A stretch of 64,000 nucleotides of DNA from Acidocella aromatica (GTDB lineage Bacteria; Pseudomonadota; Alphaproteobacteria; Acetobacterales; Acetobacteraceae), in the NCBI RefSeq assembly GCF_014201825.1, contig NZ_JACHFJ010000001.1, positions 434,001 through 498,000 of the forward strand. The letters run 5' to 3'. A program made the translations under genes and the position numbers. Each line of letters opens with the position of its first letter. The stretch's first letter is position 1. Positions 8,931 to 17,242 of the stretch are shown piece after piece. The notes under the pieces are model-generated. The model was not told where the DNA came from, made no database searches, and was given only the letters and a program-made list of their open reading frames with translations.

Positions 8931-9709
8931 GCAAGGTGCGCGACCGCGGCTTCGCGCTGCTGATCGTGCTGTGGAGCCTGGTGCTGATCGGGCTGCTGAT
9001 CAGCGAGCTTGCCGCCTCGGGCCGCTCCGCGGTGCGGCTGGCGGCCAATCTGCGGGCCGGAGCCGCCGCCAGCGCGCAGGCCGATGGCGCGATTTATCAG
9101 GCGATCTACCATTCCCTTTCCCAGGGCGGCGACCACTGGCCCGCCGATGGCAGCACACATCTGCTGGCCGGTGTTACCGTGCGAGTGGAAAGTCTCGCAG
9201 GCAAGGTCAACCCCAACCTCGCCTCCACCACCCTGCTCGCCGGGCTGATGCAGGCTTGCGGCGCGCAACCCAACGCGGCGAAGCAACTGGCGAACGCGAT
9301 TATCGCCTGGCGCGCGGAAGCCCCGACGAAACAGGCGGCGGCGGAGTTGCAGGCGGCCTATCAGCGCGCCGGAATGGCCTATGCGCCGCCAGCCCAACCC
9401 TTTGCCGATCTTAGCGAACTCGCCGATGTGCTCGGCATCTCCCCCCCGCTCCTCGCCTGTGCGATCCCGGAGATGAGCCTGTACCAGAGTGGCGATCCCA
9501 TCCCCGCGCAGGCCGAAGCCACCGTGCGGCGCGCGCTCACGCTCTCTGGCCAGAGCAATGTTTCAGGCTATATCGGCAGTTTTCCGGTTGTCGCCATTTT
9601 GGCCGAAACTGCTTCGGGCGTACGGCGTTATGCCATCGTCAGCTTGCAAGGCGCGGATGCCCCGGTGCCGTACAAGCTGCTGGCAATGGCGGATGGCGTG
9701 GTACCTTAA
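8927..9709 (+). CDS. gspK: Type II secretion minor pseudopilin GspK
   Basis: A 260-residue protein starting at GTG 8927 in a GTGA overlap with gspD. It has a prepilin-like leader and site RG/FALLIVLWSLVLIG. Mature position 5 is Ile instead of Glu, which is normal for GspK, the pseudopilus cap. The large helical insertion (NPNLASTTLLAGLMQACG through LSELADVLGISPP) is diagnostic of GspK and resembles its helix-hairpin domain. In most operons gspK follows gspJ; here it follows gspD. Its TAA overlaps the stop of the opposing gspG. Confidence 0.93.
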   Translation: MSKVRDRGFALLIVLWSLVLIGLLISELAASGRSAVRLAANLRAGAAASAQADGAIYQAIYHSLSQGGDHWPADGSTHLLAGVTVRVESLAGKVNPNLASTTLLAGLMQACGAQPNAAKQLANAIIAWRAEAPTKQAAAELQAAYQRAGMAYAPPAQPFADLSELADVLGISPPLLACAIPEMSLYQSGDPIPAQAEATVRRALTLSGQSNVSGYIGSFPVVAILAETASGVRRYAIVSLQGADAPVPYKLLAMADGVVP

Positions 9710-10170
9710 TGGTTGCAGATCAGCCCCGGATCGCCCGGCTGCCCGGCCTTGCCTGAGTTGCCAAGCGAGCAGAGATCGTAATCCAATCCCGGGCGGGTCG
9801 AGGGAGCGGCGTAGAGATACGGATGCCCCCACGGGTCGAGCGGCGCATTGCCACTCTTGAGATACGGCCCGGCCCAGCTATCCACACCGTCGGGCTTCGT
9901 GATGAGCGCCTGCAAGCCCTGGCTGCTATCCGGGTAGCTGCCATTGTCAAGCTTGTAGAGATCGAGCACCGAGGCGATGCGCTGGATCGATTGCTGCGCG
10001 ATCGAATCCTTCGCGTGACCGAGCTGACGCAGCATCGCCGGTGCCACAAGCCCGATGAGCAGGCCGAGAATGACGATCACGACCAGCAGCTCCAGCAGCG
10101 TGAAACCAGATTCTTTGTCGCAACTATTTACAAACTTGCAGGTATTATTTGACATTTTCATGACACGCAT
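9706..10170 (-). CDS. gspG: Type II secretion major pseudopilin GspG (inverted)
   Basis: The reverse strand encodes 154 residues with leader ending DKESG and mature FTLLELLVVIVILGLL (Glu5 present). The GspG C-terminal hallmarks follow: LDNGSYPDSSQGLQALI, WAGPYLKSG, LDPWGHPYLY. GspG is the bulk subunit of the pseudopilus and is usually transcribed between gspF and gspH. Here it is on the opposite strand, converging on gspK with the two stop codons overlapping by 3 nt. It therefore needs its own promoter, probably in 10171-10246. Nothing in the coding sequence looks degenerate. The leader is longer than usual, and an internal ATG (10161 or 10155) may be the true start. Confidence 0.93.
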   Translation of the reverse strand: MRVMKMSNNTCKFVNSCDKESGFTLLELLVVIVILGLLIGLVAPAMLRQLGHAKDSIAQQSIQRIASVLDLYKLDNGSYPDSSQGLQALITKPDGVDSWAGPYLKSGNAPLDPWGHPYLYAAPSTRPGLDYDLCSLGNSGKAGQPGDPGLICNH

Positions 10171-10246
10171 ATCAGCCCGCTACGTATTGTGACACGCCGG
10201 GCTATAACACCGCAGCCATGACAACGGAACCGCAGAGGCTCATCCC

Positions 10247-10657
10247 ATGATGATTCTGTACCTGAAATGCATGCTCGCGGTCGCTGCCGCCACCAGCCTG
10301 CCGCCGCGGGTGCTGCCGGTGATTCAGGCCATCGAGGGCGGGCGTGTTGGCATGGCGCGGGCGGATGCCAACGGCACCGAGGATCTGGGCGTGATGCAGG
10401 TAAACAGCCTTTGGCTCCCTGCCCTGGCCGCGCGCGCCATGCTGACGGAAGGTGAGACGCGGCAACGGCTGATCAATGACCCTTGCTTCAACATCGCCGC
10501 CGCGGCGCTGATCCTGCGGACATATCTGGCCGAGACGCATGGCGCGCTGCTGCCCGCCATCGGCGATTACCACTCCCACACCCCGGCACTGAACGCGGCC
10601 TATCTGGCCCAGGCCGAACAGACCGCCGCGCGGCTTTTCAATACCCCGGACCGTTAA
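10247..10657 (+). CDS. Small lytic transglycosylase (SLT domain)
   Basis: A 136-residue protein with a short hydrophobic N-terminus and an SLT/lysozyme-like fold. The probable catalytic Glu is in AIEGG (about residue 29), followed by the diagnostic LGVMQVNSLWLP and, near the C-terminus, IGDYHSHTPALNAAYL. Such enzymes cleave peptidoglycan to let envelope machines through, and VirB1-like members are of this size. It sits beside gspG, divergent across 76 bp, suggesting but not proving a role in secreton assembly. The start could be either of two adjacent ATGs. Confidence 0.78.
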   Translation: MMILYLKCMLAVAAATSLPPRVLPVIQAIEGGRVGMARADANGTEDLGVMQVNSLWLPALAARAMLTEGETRQRLINDPCFNIAAAALILRTYLAETHGALLPAIGDYHSHTPALNAAYLAQAEQTAARLFNTPDR

Positions 10658-10660
10658 GGC

Positions 10661-12100
10661 TCACGCGCCGCCGCTGTGCTCCAGCCAGCCGCCGCCCAAC
10701 GCCTTGTACAACGTAATGCTGTTCTGCAACGCCGCCAATTGCAAACTCACCAAGGTCAGGCGGGCGCTCAGCAGCGAGTTATCGGCCACCAGCACGTTGA
10801 GGTAATTATCGATACCGGTCTGAAACCGCATGCCCGCTAGCTGGTAGTAGCGGCGATCGGCATCCACCAGCGCCTGCTCCGCCGCCACTTGGCTCACGTA
10901 AGTATCGCGGGCGTTCAGCGCGTCGGAGACGTCGTGGAAGGCGGATTGGATCGTCTTCTCGTAATTGGCGACCTCGATGCGCTTCTCGACCTTGGCGTAA
11001 TCGAGATTGGCGAGGTTCTGGCCACCGGCGAAGATCGGCACGGTGATGTCCGGCTGGAACAGCCACGCGCCCGTGGCCGCGCCGAACAGATGCTGCAACC
11101 CGCTGCTTGCCGTGCCGCCATTGGCGGTGATGGTGATCTGCGGGAAGAAGGCCGAGCGCGCGGCACCCACATTCGCGTTCGCCGCCAGCAGCATGTGTTC
11201 CGCGGCCATGATATCCGGTCGGCGCTCCAGCAGGTCGGAGGGCAATCCGGCGGGCAGCGATTGCAGCCCCGGCTCCGCCTGTAGCCCGGCAACGGCGTTC
11301 ATGCGGCCTAGCAGATCCGGCGGCAGAGTGGTGCCCACGAGCAGCACCAGCTGGTCCATATCCTGCGCCACCTGGCGAGTATAGGCGGCAACGTTCGCAT
11401 TCGCCGTGTCCAGCGTGGTTTCCGCCTGGGCTTCGTCCAGGGCGGTGGCGGTGCCGTGTTGCAACTCCATCCGCACCAGCTTGAGCGAGGCCGTCTGGTC
11501 CGCCGCCGTATTCTGCGCGATGGTCAGGGATTCGCGGTCCGCCAGCCAGGTGAAATACGCGGAGGCCACCTCGGCCACCAGCGAGATCTGCGCGCTCTGG
11601 CGGGCATAGACGTCGCTCAAATAGGTCTCCTGCGCCGCCTTGGCCTTGCTGCGGATATTGCCGAACAGGTCGAGCTCCCAGGAGACCGCGCCAACGCCAA
11701 GGCTGTATTCGCGCAGATCACTGGCGGCGGAGGTGCTGCCCTGGCTGAAGTCCATCCCGGCCGGGGTATGGGTACGGTCGAGTCCGGCGGTGGCGTCAAG
11801 CGTGGGGAACAGGCTGGCACGGGAGGAGAGATACTGCGCTTGGGCCGCTTGCACATTCAGTATGGAAACACGCAGATCCCGATTATTCTGCAAGCTGAGC
11901 GCGATGAGCTGCTGCAACGCCGGGTCGGTGAAGAAATCCCGCCAGCCGAGATTCGCGGCAGCGGGGCCCTTGGCGCCGCTATCGGCCACCGGGTATTGCG
12001 CCGCCACCGGCAAAGCCGGGCGATGGTAGTCGGGGATGAAGCTGCACCCGGTGAGCCCGATCAGGGCCGTGCCGAGTGCCGCCAGACGGCGGATATTCAT
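10661..12100 (-). CDS. RND efflux outer-membrane factor (OprM/NodT family lipoprotein)
   Basis: A 479-residue outer-membrane channel of a tripartite pump. It begins with a lipoprotein signal (ALIGLTGCSFIPDY; lipobox LTGC). Two OEP repeats follow, with the typical RRPDIMAAEHMLLAANANVG and YLNVLVADNSLLSARLTLV blocks. It is the third gene of the operon and starts in an ATGA overlap with the pump gene. It is convergent with the transglycosylase gene, with only 3 nt between stops. Confidence 0.93.
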   Translation of the reverse strand: MNIRRLAALGTALIGLTGCSFIPDYHRPALPVAAQYPVADSGAKGPAAANLGWRDFFTDPALQQLIALSLQNNRDLRVSILNVQAAQAQYLSSRASLFPTLDATAGLDRTHTPAGMDFSQGSTSAASDLREYSLGVGAVSWELDLFGNIRSKAKAAQETYLSDVYARQSAQISLVAEVASAYFTWLADRESLTIAQNTAADQTASLKLVRMELQHGTATALDEAQAETTLDTANANVAAYTRQVAQDMDQLVLLVGTTLPPDLLGRMNAVAGLQAEPGLQSLPAGLPSDLLERRPDIMAAEHMLLAANANVGAARSAFFPQITITANGGTASSGLQHLFGAATGAWLFQPDITVPIFAGGQNLANLDYAKVEKRIEVANYEKTIQSAFHDVSDALNARDTYVSQVAAEQALVDADRRYYQLAGMRFQTGIDNYLNVLVADNSLLSARLTLVSLQLAALQNSITLYKALGGGWLEHSGGA

Positions 12101-15100
12101 GCGTTGCCTCCCGCCGGCGCGTCGTCGTCCGGCTTGCGCGGCTGTACCTTGAAGAACTTCAGCACGCCGATAAAGAACACCGGCACGAAGAAAATAGCCA
12201 GCACCGTGGCGGTGACCATGCCACCCACCACGGCCGTGCCAATGGCGACGCGGCTGGACGCCCCCGCCCCGGTGGCGATGGCCAGCGGAAAAGTGCCGAA
12301 GACGAAGGCGATGGACGTCATCAGAATCGGGCGCAGGCGCTCCTGCGCCGCGTGCAGCGCCGCCTGCGCCAGGGTCTCCCCCTGCTCGTAGAACGCCTTG
12401 GCGAACTCCACGATCAGGATGGCGTTCTTCGTCGCCAGCCCCATGGTGGTGAGCAGGCCCACCTGGAAATACACGTCGTTGGCGAGACCGCGCAGCAGCG
12501 TGGCCATGATGGCGCCGAGAATGCCGAGCGGCACCACCATCATCACCGCCGCCGGGATCGCCCAGCTTTCATACAGCGCCGCGAGGCAGAGCAGCACCAC
12601 CACCACCGAGATGGCGTAAAGCCGGCCGGTCTGCGCCCCCGCCTTCACCTGCTCATAGGAGAGGCCGGTCCACTCCATGTTCACCCCCGGCGGCAGCTTT
12701 GCCACCAACTTCTGGATTTCGGCCATGGCGGCGCCGCTGCTCACGCCTGGCGCGGGCTGGCCCTGGATCTCAAAGGCGTTCTGGCCGTTATAGGTCTCCA
12801 CCTTCTCCGGCCCAGTGGTCCAGCTACCGGAAACGAAGGCGTCGAACGGCACCATATTGCTGTTGCTGTTGCGCACATACCAGAGCCCGAGGTCGGAAGG
12901 CAGCATGCGCGAGTCCACCGCGCCCTGCACATACACATGCTTCACGCGCCCCTGATACATGAACTGGTTCACATATTCCGAGGCCAGCGCGCCCTGGATG
13001 GTGGTGTTGACGTCACTGATCGACAGGCCCAGCGCCTCGGCCTTCTCGCGGTCCACGTTGAGCTGGAATTGCGGCGCATCATCCAGACCGTTGGGGCGCA
13101 CGGCGGTGAGGAGCTTGTCCTGCATCGCCATGCCCAGGAACTGGTTGCGCGCGGCCAGGAAGTCCTGGTGGCTGAGATTGCCGACGTTTTCCAGCTCCAG
13201 GTCGAAGCCCGTGGCATTACCCAGTTCCAGCACCGGCGGGGGCTGGAAGACGATGATCCGCGCATCGCGGCTCCCGGCGAAATGCGCGTTCACCCGCGCC
13301 GCCAGGGCGGAGACGGACTGCCATGCATCCGGGCGCTGGTCCCAGGGCTGCATGCGGATCACCGCCAAGCCCTGACTCTGCTCCTGCCCGGCAAAGTTGA
13401 AGCCGGCGACTGTGAACACCGCCTTGAGGATGGAACCGTCATTCTTCTGCAGGTAGTCGCGCAACTGCTTGTTCACCGCGGTGGTCTGCGCGGCGGTGGA
13501 GCCGGGCGGCAGAATGATCTGGCCGTACAGCATGCCCTGGTCCTCATCGGGGAGGAAGCCCGTGGGCATCTTGCTGAAGAGCAGCACGGCAAGTCCGGTG
13601 ATGATGATGAACCCCACCATGGACCAGCGCAGGCGCCGCGCCATGTGGCCAACGCCGCTAAGATAGCGCCGGCGCGTGGCGTCGAACCCGCGGTTGAACC
13701 AGCCGGCGAAGCCCTTAGCGCCGTGCGAGCCATCCGCCGCCGGGGGCTTGAGCAGTGTGGCGCACAAGGCCGGGGTGAAGATCAGCGCCACCAGCACCGA
13801 GAGCGTCATCGCCGTGATGATGGTGACGGAGAATTGCCGGTAGATCACGCCCGTGGAGCCGCCGAAGAAGGCCATGGGCAGGAACACCGCCGAAAGCACC
13901 AGGGCGATGCCGACCAGCGCGCCGGAGATTTCGTCCATCGACTGGCGCGCCGCCTCCTTGGGCGACAGTCCGCGCTCGTGCATCAGCCGGTCCACGTTCT
14001 CCACCACCACGATGGCGTCGTCCACCAGCAGGCCCACGGCCAGCACCATGGCGAGCATGGTGAGCGTGTTGATGGAGTAATGCATCGCGGAGAGCACGAT
14101 GAACGTGCCCAACAGCACCACCGGCACGGCGATGGTGGGGATCAACGTGGCGCGGAAATTCTGCAGGAAGATCAGCATCACCACGAAGACCAGGGCGATG
14201 GCCTCAAGCAGCGTCTTCAGCACTTCCTCGATGGAGAGGAGGATGTAGGGCTCGGTGTCCATCGGGTAGATCACCTTGAGCCCCGGCGGCAGGTTCTTGG
14301 CCAGCACGTCCACCTCGGCCTTCACCGCCGCCTCGGTGGTGAGCTGGTTGGCGCCCGGCGCCAGCTTCAGCGCCAAACCGCTGACGGGCTCGCCATGCGT
14401 GAACTTCGCGACGATGGAATAGCTGTCCGCGCCCAACTCCACGCGGGCGACATCCTTCAGGCGCACCTGCGCGCCGCTCTGCTCCACCTTGAGCAGGATA
14501 TTCTCGAATTGCTGCGGCGACTCGAAGCGCGCAGGGCCGATGATCGTGGCATCCAGCCGCTGCTCTCCGGTGGCGGGCAGCCCGCCTAGCTCGCCCGCCG
14601 GAACCTGCACGTTCTGTTCCGCGACGGCGTTCACAACATCGGGGACGGTTAGGCCGTAATTATACAGCTTGCCCGGATCGACCCATATGCGCATCGCGTA
14701 TTCCGAACCGAACTGCACGTAATCGCCAACGCCGGGAATGCGCGTCAACGAATCGCGCATCTTCGAGGCGATGTAGTCGGAGATGTCGTAGGAGGACATG
14801 CTGCCATCGGTGGAGACCACGCCGATGATGAGCATATAGTTCTTCGTCGCCTTGACGACCCGCAACCCCTGGCTTGAAACTTCGCTGGGCAGGTTCGGCT
14901 CGGCCAAAGAGAGCTTGTTCTGCACCTGCACCTGGGCGATGTTCGGGTCCGTGCCTTGCACGAAGGTGAGATCGACCTCGAACGCGCCGCTGGATTGCGT
15001 GCTGGCGGAGATATATTCCAGCCCATCCAGCCCGTTCATCTGTTGCAGGATCGGGCGGACCACCGTGTCCGTCACCGTTTGCGCCGAAGCACCGGCATAG

Positions 15101-15243
15101 GTGCCGGTGATGGCAATCTGCGGCGGCGCGATGCTCGGATATTGCGCGATGGCCATCGTCACCGCCGCGATGGCGCCGCCGAGCATGAGAATGAGCGCCA
15201 GCACCCAGGCGAAAACCGGGCGGTCGATAAAGAAGCGTGACAT
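12097..15243 (-). CDS. RND multidrug efflux pump, HAE1/AcrB family
   Basis: A 1048-residue inner-membrane proton-drug antiporter. It opens with MSRFFIDRPVFAWVLAL, the standard HAE1 N-terminus. TM4 carries the proton-relay aspartates (GLLVDDAIVVVENVDR). The second half has the matching GLATKNAILIVEFAK. Two large periplasmic loops lie between TM1-2 and TM7-8. Length is exactly that of AcrB. Substrates are probably hydrophobic toxicants, but specificity cannot be read from sequence. It lies 21 nt downstream of the MFP gene and overlaps the outer-membrane factor by 4 nt. Confidence 0.96.
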   Translation of the reverse strand: MSRFFIDRPVFAWVLALILMLGGAIAAVTMAIAQYPSIAPPQIAITGTYAGASAQTVTDTVVRPILQQMNGLDGLEYISASTQSSGAFEVDLTFVQGTDPNIAQVQVQNKLSLAEPNLPSEVSSQGLRVVKATKNYMLIIGVVSTDGSMSSYDISDYIASKMRDSLTRIPGVGDYVQFGSEYAMRIWVDPGKLYNYGLTVPDVVNAVAEQNVQVPAGELGGLPATGEQRLDATIIGPARFESPQQFENILLKVEQSGAQVRLKDVARVELGADSYSIVAKFTHGEPVSGLALKLAPGANQLTTEAAVKAEVDVLAKNLPPGLKVIYPMDTEPYILLSIEEVLKTLLEAIALVFVVMLIFLQNFRATLIPTIAVPVVLLGTFIVLSAMHYSINTLTMLAMVLAVGLLVDDAIVVVENVDRLMHERGLSPKEAARQSMDEISGALVGIALVLSAVFLPMAFFGGSTGVIYRQFSVTIITAMTLSVLVALIFTPALCATLLKPPAADGSHGAKGFAGWFNRGFDATRRRYLSGVGHMARRLRWSMVGFIIITGLAVLLFSKMPTGFLPDEDQGMLYGQIILPPGSTAAQTTAVNKQLRDYLQKNDGSILKAVFTVAGFNFAGQEQSQGLAVIRMQPWDQRPDAWQSVSALAARVNAHFAGSRDARIIVFQPPPVLELGNATGFDLELENVGNLSHQDFLAARNQFLGMAMQDKLLTAVRPNGLDDAPQFQLNVDREKAEALGLSISDVNTTIQGALASEYVNQFMYQGRVKHVYVQGAVDSRMLPSDLGLWYVRNSNSNMVPFDAFVSGSWTTGPEKVETYNGQNAFEIQGQPAPGVSSGAAMAEIQKLVAKLPPGVNMEWTGLSYEQVKAGAQTGRLYAISVVVVLLCLAALYESWAIPAAVMMVVPLGILGAIMATLLRGLANDVYFQVGLLTTMGLATKNAILIVEFAKAFYEQGETLAQAALHAAQERLRPILMTSIAFVFGTFPLAIATGAGASSRVAIGTAVVGGMVTATVLAIFFVPVFFIGVLKFFKVQPRKPDDDAPAGGNA

Positions 15244-15264
15244 AAGCTGGTTCCGCCTTCGGGT

Positions 15265-16479
15265 TCAGTTACCGCCGCCGGACGCGGCGCTGAGGTCTTC
15301 GGCCACGGGGGTGATGGTCATGCCGGGCTGCACGTTGAGCAGGTTGTCCACCACCACGCGGTCTCCGGGGGCGAGCCCGCCATTCACCACCCAGTTCTGG
15401 CCGATGGCCGGACCGGTCTGGATCACGCGCTGCGAGACCTTGTTATCCTTGTCCACCACCAGCACCGTGGCGTCGCCATGGGTATTGTGGGAGACGGCCA
15501 CCTGCGGCACCAGGATGCCCTGGGTGTTCACGCCCTCCACCAGCTCGGCATGCGCGTACATGCCCGGCAGCAGCAGATGCTGCGGGTTGGCGAAGATGGC
15601 GCGCAGCATCACCGTGCCGGTGCTCTCATCGGCATAAACCTGCGAGAATTCCAGCTTGCCGGTGAGCGGGTAGGTGCTGCCATCCTCAAGCTGCAACTTC
15701 ACTGTCGCGGTGCCGTCGCCCTGGGTTTGCAGCTGGCCAGAGGCCATCTCCTGCTTCAGGCGCAGCAGCGTGGCGGTGGGCTGGTTCACGTCCACATAGA
15801 TCGGGTCGAGCGTCGTCACCGTGGCCAGGGCGTCGGTCTGGCCGTCGGTGACCAGCGCGCCCTCGGTATAGCTGGAGGCGCCGATGGTGCCGGTGATGGG
15901 CGAAAGCACCTTGGTGTAGCGCAGATTGACCTGGGCGGATTCAACCGCCGCCTTGGCGGTGGCGATGTCGGCCTTCGCCTCCAGCGCCGCGGCCAACGCA
16001 TCGTCGTAATCCTGCTGGCTCACAGCCTGGGCGGCGGCCAGGGGCTTGTAGCGCTCGGCCTTCGCGTTGTCGGTGGCCAGGGCCGCCTCGGCGTGGGCGA
16101 GCTGGGCCACGGCGGCATCGTAGGTGGCCTGATAGGGGGCGGGGTCGATCTGGTAGAGTTGCTGGCCCGCCTTCACCTCGCTTCCCTCCACGAACATGCG
16201 CTTGAGGATCACGCCATTCACCTGCGGGCGGACCTGGGCGATCATTACCGAGGAGGTGCGGCCCGGCAGATCCGTGGTGCGGGTGACGGGCTGGGTATGC
16301 ACGGTGATCACCCCCGCCTGCACCGGCGGCGGCGGCGGCGGTTGCTTCTTGCCGCACCCGGCCAGCGCCGCGAGCCCAAGTAGCCCCGCCACCGCGATTT
16401 CCCTACCGCTCCGCGGCATGCGGAGCATTTTCGGCGCAGCAAAAAAACGGGGTGAAGCAACCCTGGCCCAAAGAGACAT
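15265..16479 (-). CDS. RND efflux periplasmic adaptor (MFP, AcrA-like lipoprotein)
   Basis: The membrane-fusion subunit. The lipobox LAGC follows a hydrophobic stretch ([15 protein letters not shown]), then a short poly-Pro run. A lipoyl/hairpin/beta-barrel arrangement follows: VRPQVNGVILKRMFVEGSEV, a coiled-coil hairpin, and LSPITGTIGASSYTEGALV. I place the start at ATG 16479 because the best promoter on this strand puts its TSS near 16509 and a weak GGA Shine-Dalgarno lies 7 nt upstream. Starts at 16428 or 16419 would give a more usual signal-peptide length but have no ribosome site, so the N-terminus is uncertain by up to 20 residues. First gene of the efflux operon. Confidence 0.92.
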   Translation of the reverse strand: MSLWARVASPRFFAAPKMLRMPRSGREIAVAGLLGLAALAGCGKKQPPPPPPVQAGVITVHTQPVTRTTDLPGRTSSVMIAQVRPQVNGVILKRMFVEGSEVKAGQQLYQIDPAPYQATYDAAVAQLAHAEAALATDNAKAERYKPLAAAQAVSQQDYDDALAAALEAKADIATAKAAVESAQVNLRYTKVLSPITGTIGASSYTEGALVTDGQTDALATVTTLDPIYVDVNQPTATLLRLKQEMASGQLQTQGDGTATVKLQLEDGSTYPLTGKLEFSQVYADESTGTVMLRAIFANPQHLLLPGMYAHAELVEGVNTQGILVPQVAVSHNTHGDATVLVVDKDNKVSQRVIQTGPAIGQNWVVNGGLAPGDRVVVDNLLNVQPGMTITPVAEDLSAASGGGN

Positions 16480-16494
16480 GTACTTATCCGGAAT

Positions 16495-16545
16495 ATTATG
16501 GTACTTGATGGTACCATTATCTGGAGGACACGCAAGAAATGTCAA
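16495..16545 (-). promoter_or_regulatory. RND operon promoter with TetR-type operator
   Basis: On the reverse strand, -35 TTGACA (16540-16545) and -10 GATAAT (16516-16521) are separated by 18 bp. An inverted repeat ATTATGGTAC-N6-GTACCATTAT occupies 16495-16520 (9 of 10 positions symmetric) and covers the -10 and the expected start of transcription. This fits repression of the pump by the divergent TetR gene. The site is also 72 bp upstream of the tetR ATG, so autoregulation is likely. Binding is inferred from architecture. Confidence 0.75.
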
Positions 16546-16591
16546 GATGGTTGGCCGGAACACATCGTAACCAAGCCTGTTTTTAGCCCAG

Positions 16592-17224
16592 ATGACACAA
16601 TGCACCGAACGCAAGCGCGGCAGGCCGAAGACCGCGCCGGACGACCAGCAGCGCGCCTGCATCGTGGAAACCGCGCGCCAGCTCTTCGTGTCCAACGGCT
16701 ATGGCCGGACCACGACCGAGGATATCGCCACTGCCTGCCATATCTCCAAGCAAACGCTCTACCGCCTGTTCGAAGGCAAATGCGGACTGTTCACCGCCGT
16801 GGTGGAGGCGCACCGGCAGGCGATGCTGGATTTGCAGGAGAGCTACCACACCCTCCCCTTGCCCGAGGCGCTGGAGAAGGTGTTCCGCATCGACATCGAC
16901 GACGAGGCCGACCGCGAGCGCATGGCACTAATCCAGCTCGCGCGGCTGGAGGCCCCGCAATTCCCAGAGCTCGCGGCCATTACCCACCAATACGGGCGGG
17001 ACAAACTGCAAGCAGAGCTGGCCGAGTGGCTGCGCTATCATTGTGAGCGCGGCGACATCGTCAGCAGCGACCCGGCAAGTGCGGCCAGCATGCTCATGGA
17101 CATGGTTTTTGGCCCGATGGTCAGCCGGACGGTGGCGGGCATCAAGTGGCCCTGCGGCGATGAGCGCAAAGCCCATATCCGCCGCTGCATCAACCTGTTC
17201 CTCTATGGCGCCTGCCCGCGCTGA
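16592..17224 (+). CDS. TetR-family repressor of the RND operon
   Basis: A 210-residue TetR protein: a basic N-terminus (KRGRPK), a TetR helix-turn-helix at about residues 22-68 (TTEDIATACHISKQTLYRLF), and a helical ligand domain resembling the AcrR/AefR-type C-terminal domain. It is divergent from the MFP gene with a shared 112-bp regulatory region containing one clear inverted repeat. It probably represses the pump and releases on binding its substrates. The ligand is unknown. Confidence 0.9.
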   Translation: MTQCTERKRGRPKTAPDDQQRACIVETARQLFVSNGYGRTTTEDIATACHISKQTLYRLFEGKCGLFTAVVEAHRQAMLDLQESYHTLPLPEALEKVFRIDIDDEADRERMALIQLARLEAPQFPELAAITHQYGRDKLQAELAEWLRYHCERGDIVSSDPASAASMLMDMVFGPMVSRTVAGIKWPCGDERKAHIRRCINLFLYGACPR

Positions 17225-17242
17225 GGCGGCTTAAGCCGCCTC
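17223..17242. terminator. Perfect 20-bp palindrome between convergent tetR and efeB-like genes
   Basis: GAGGCGGC-TTAA-GCCGCCTC is a perfect palindrome that spans the last bases of tetR's stop and the stop codon of the opposing peroxidase gene. It would fold into a strong G+C hairpin in either transcript. There is no U-tract, so it may be a Rho-assisted or mRNA-stabilising bidirectional end element and not a classical intrinsic terminator. Confidence 0.6.

Noticed and set aside
12076..14589. An 837-codon open frame on the plus strand
   Set aside because: It is antisense to the RND pump gene, and its His/Arg/Gln-rich translation has no domain. G+C-rich antisense frames stay open by composition.
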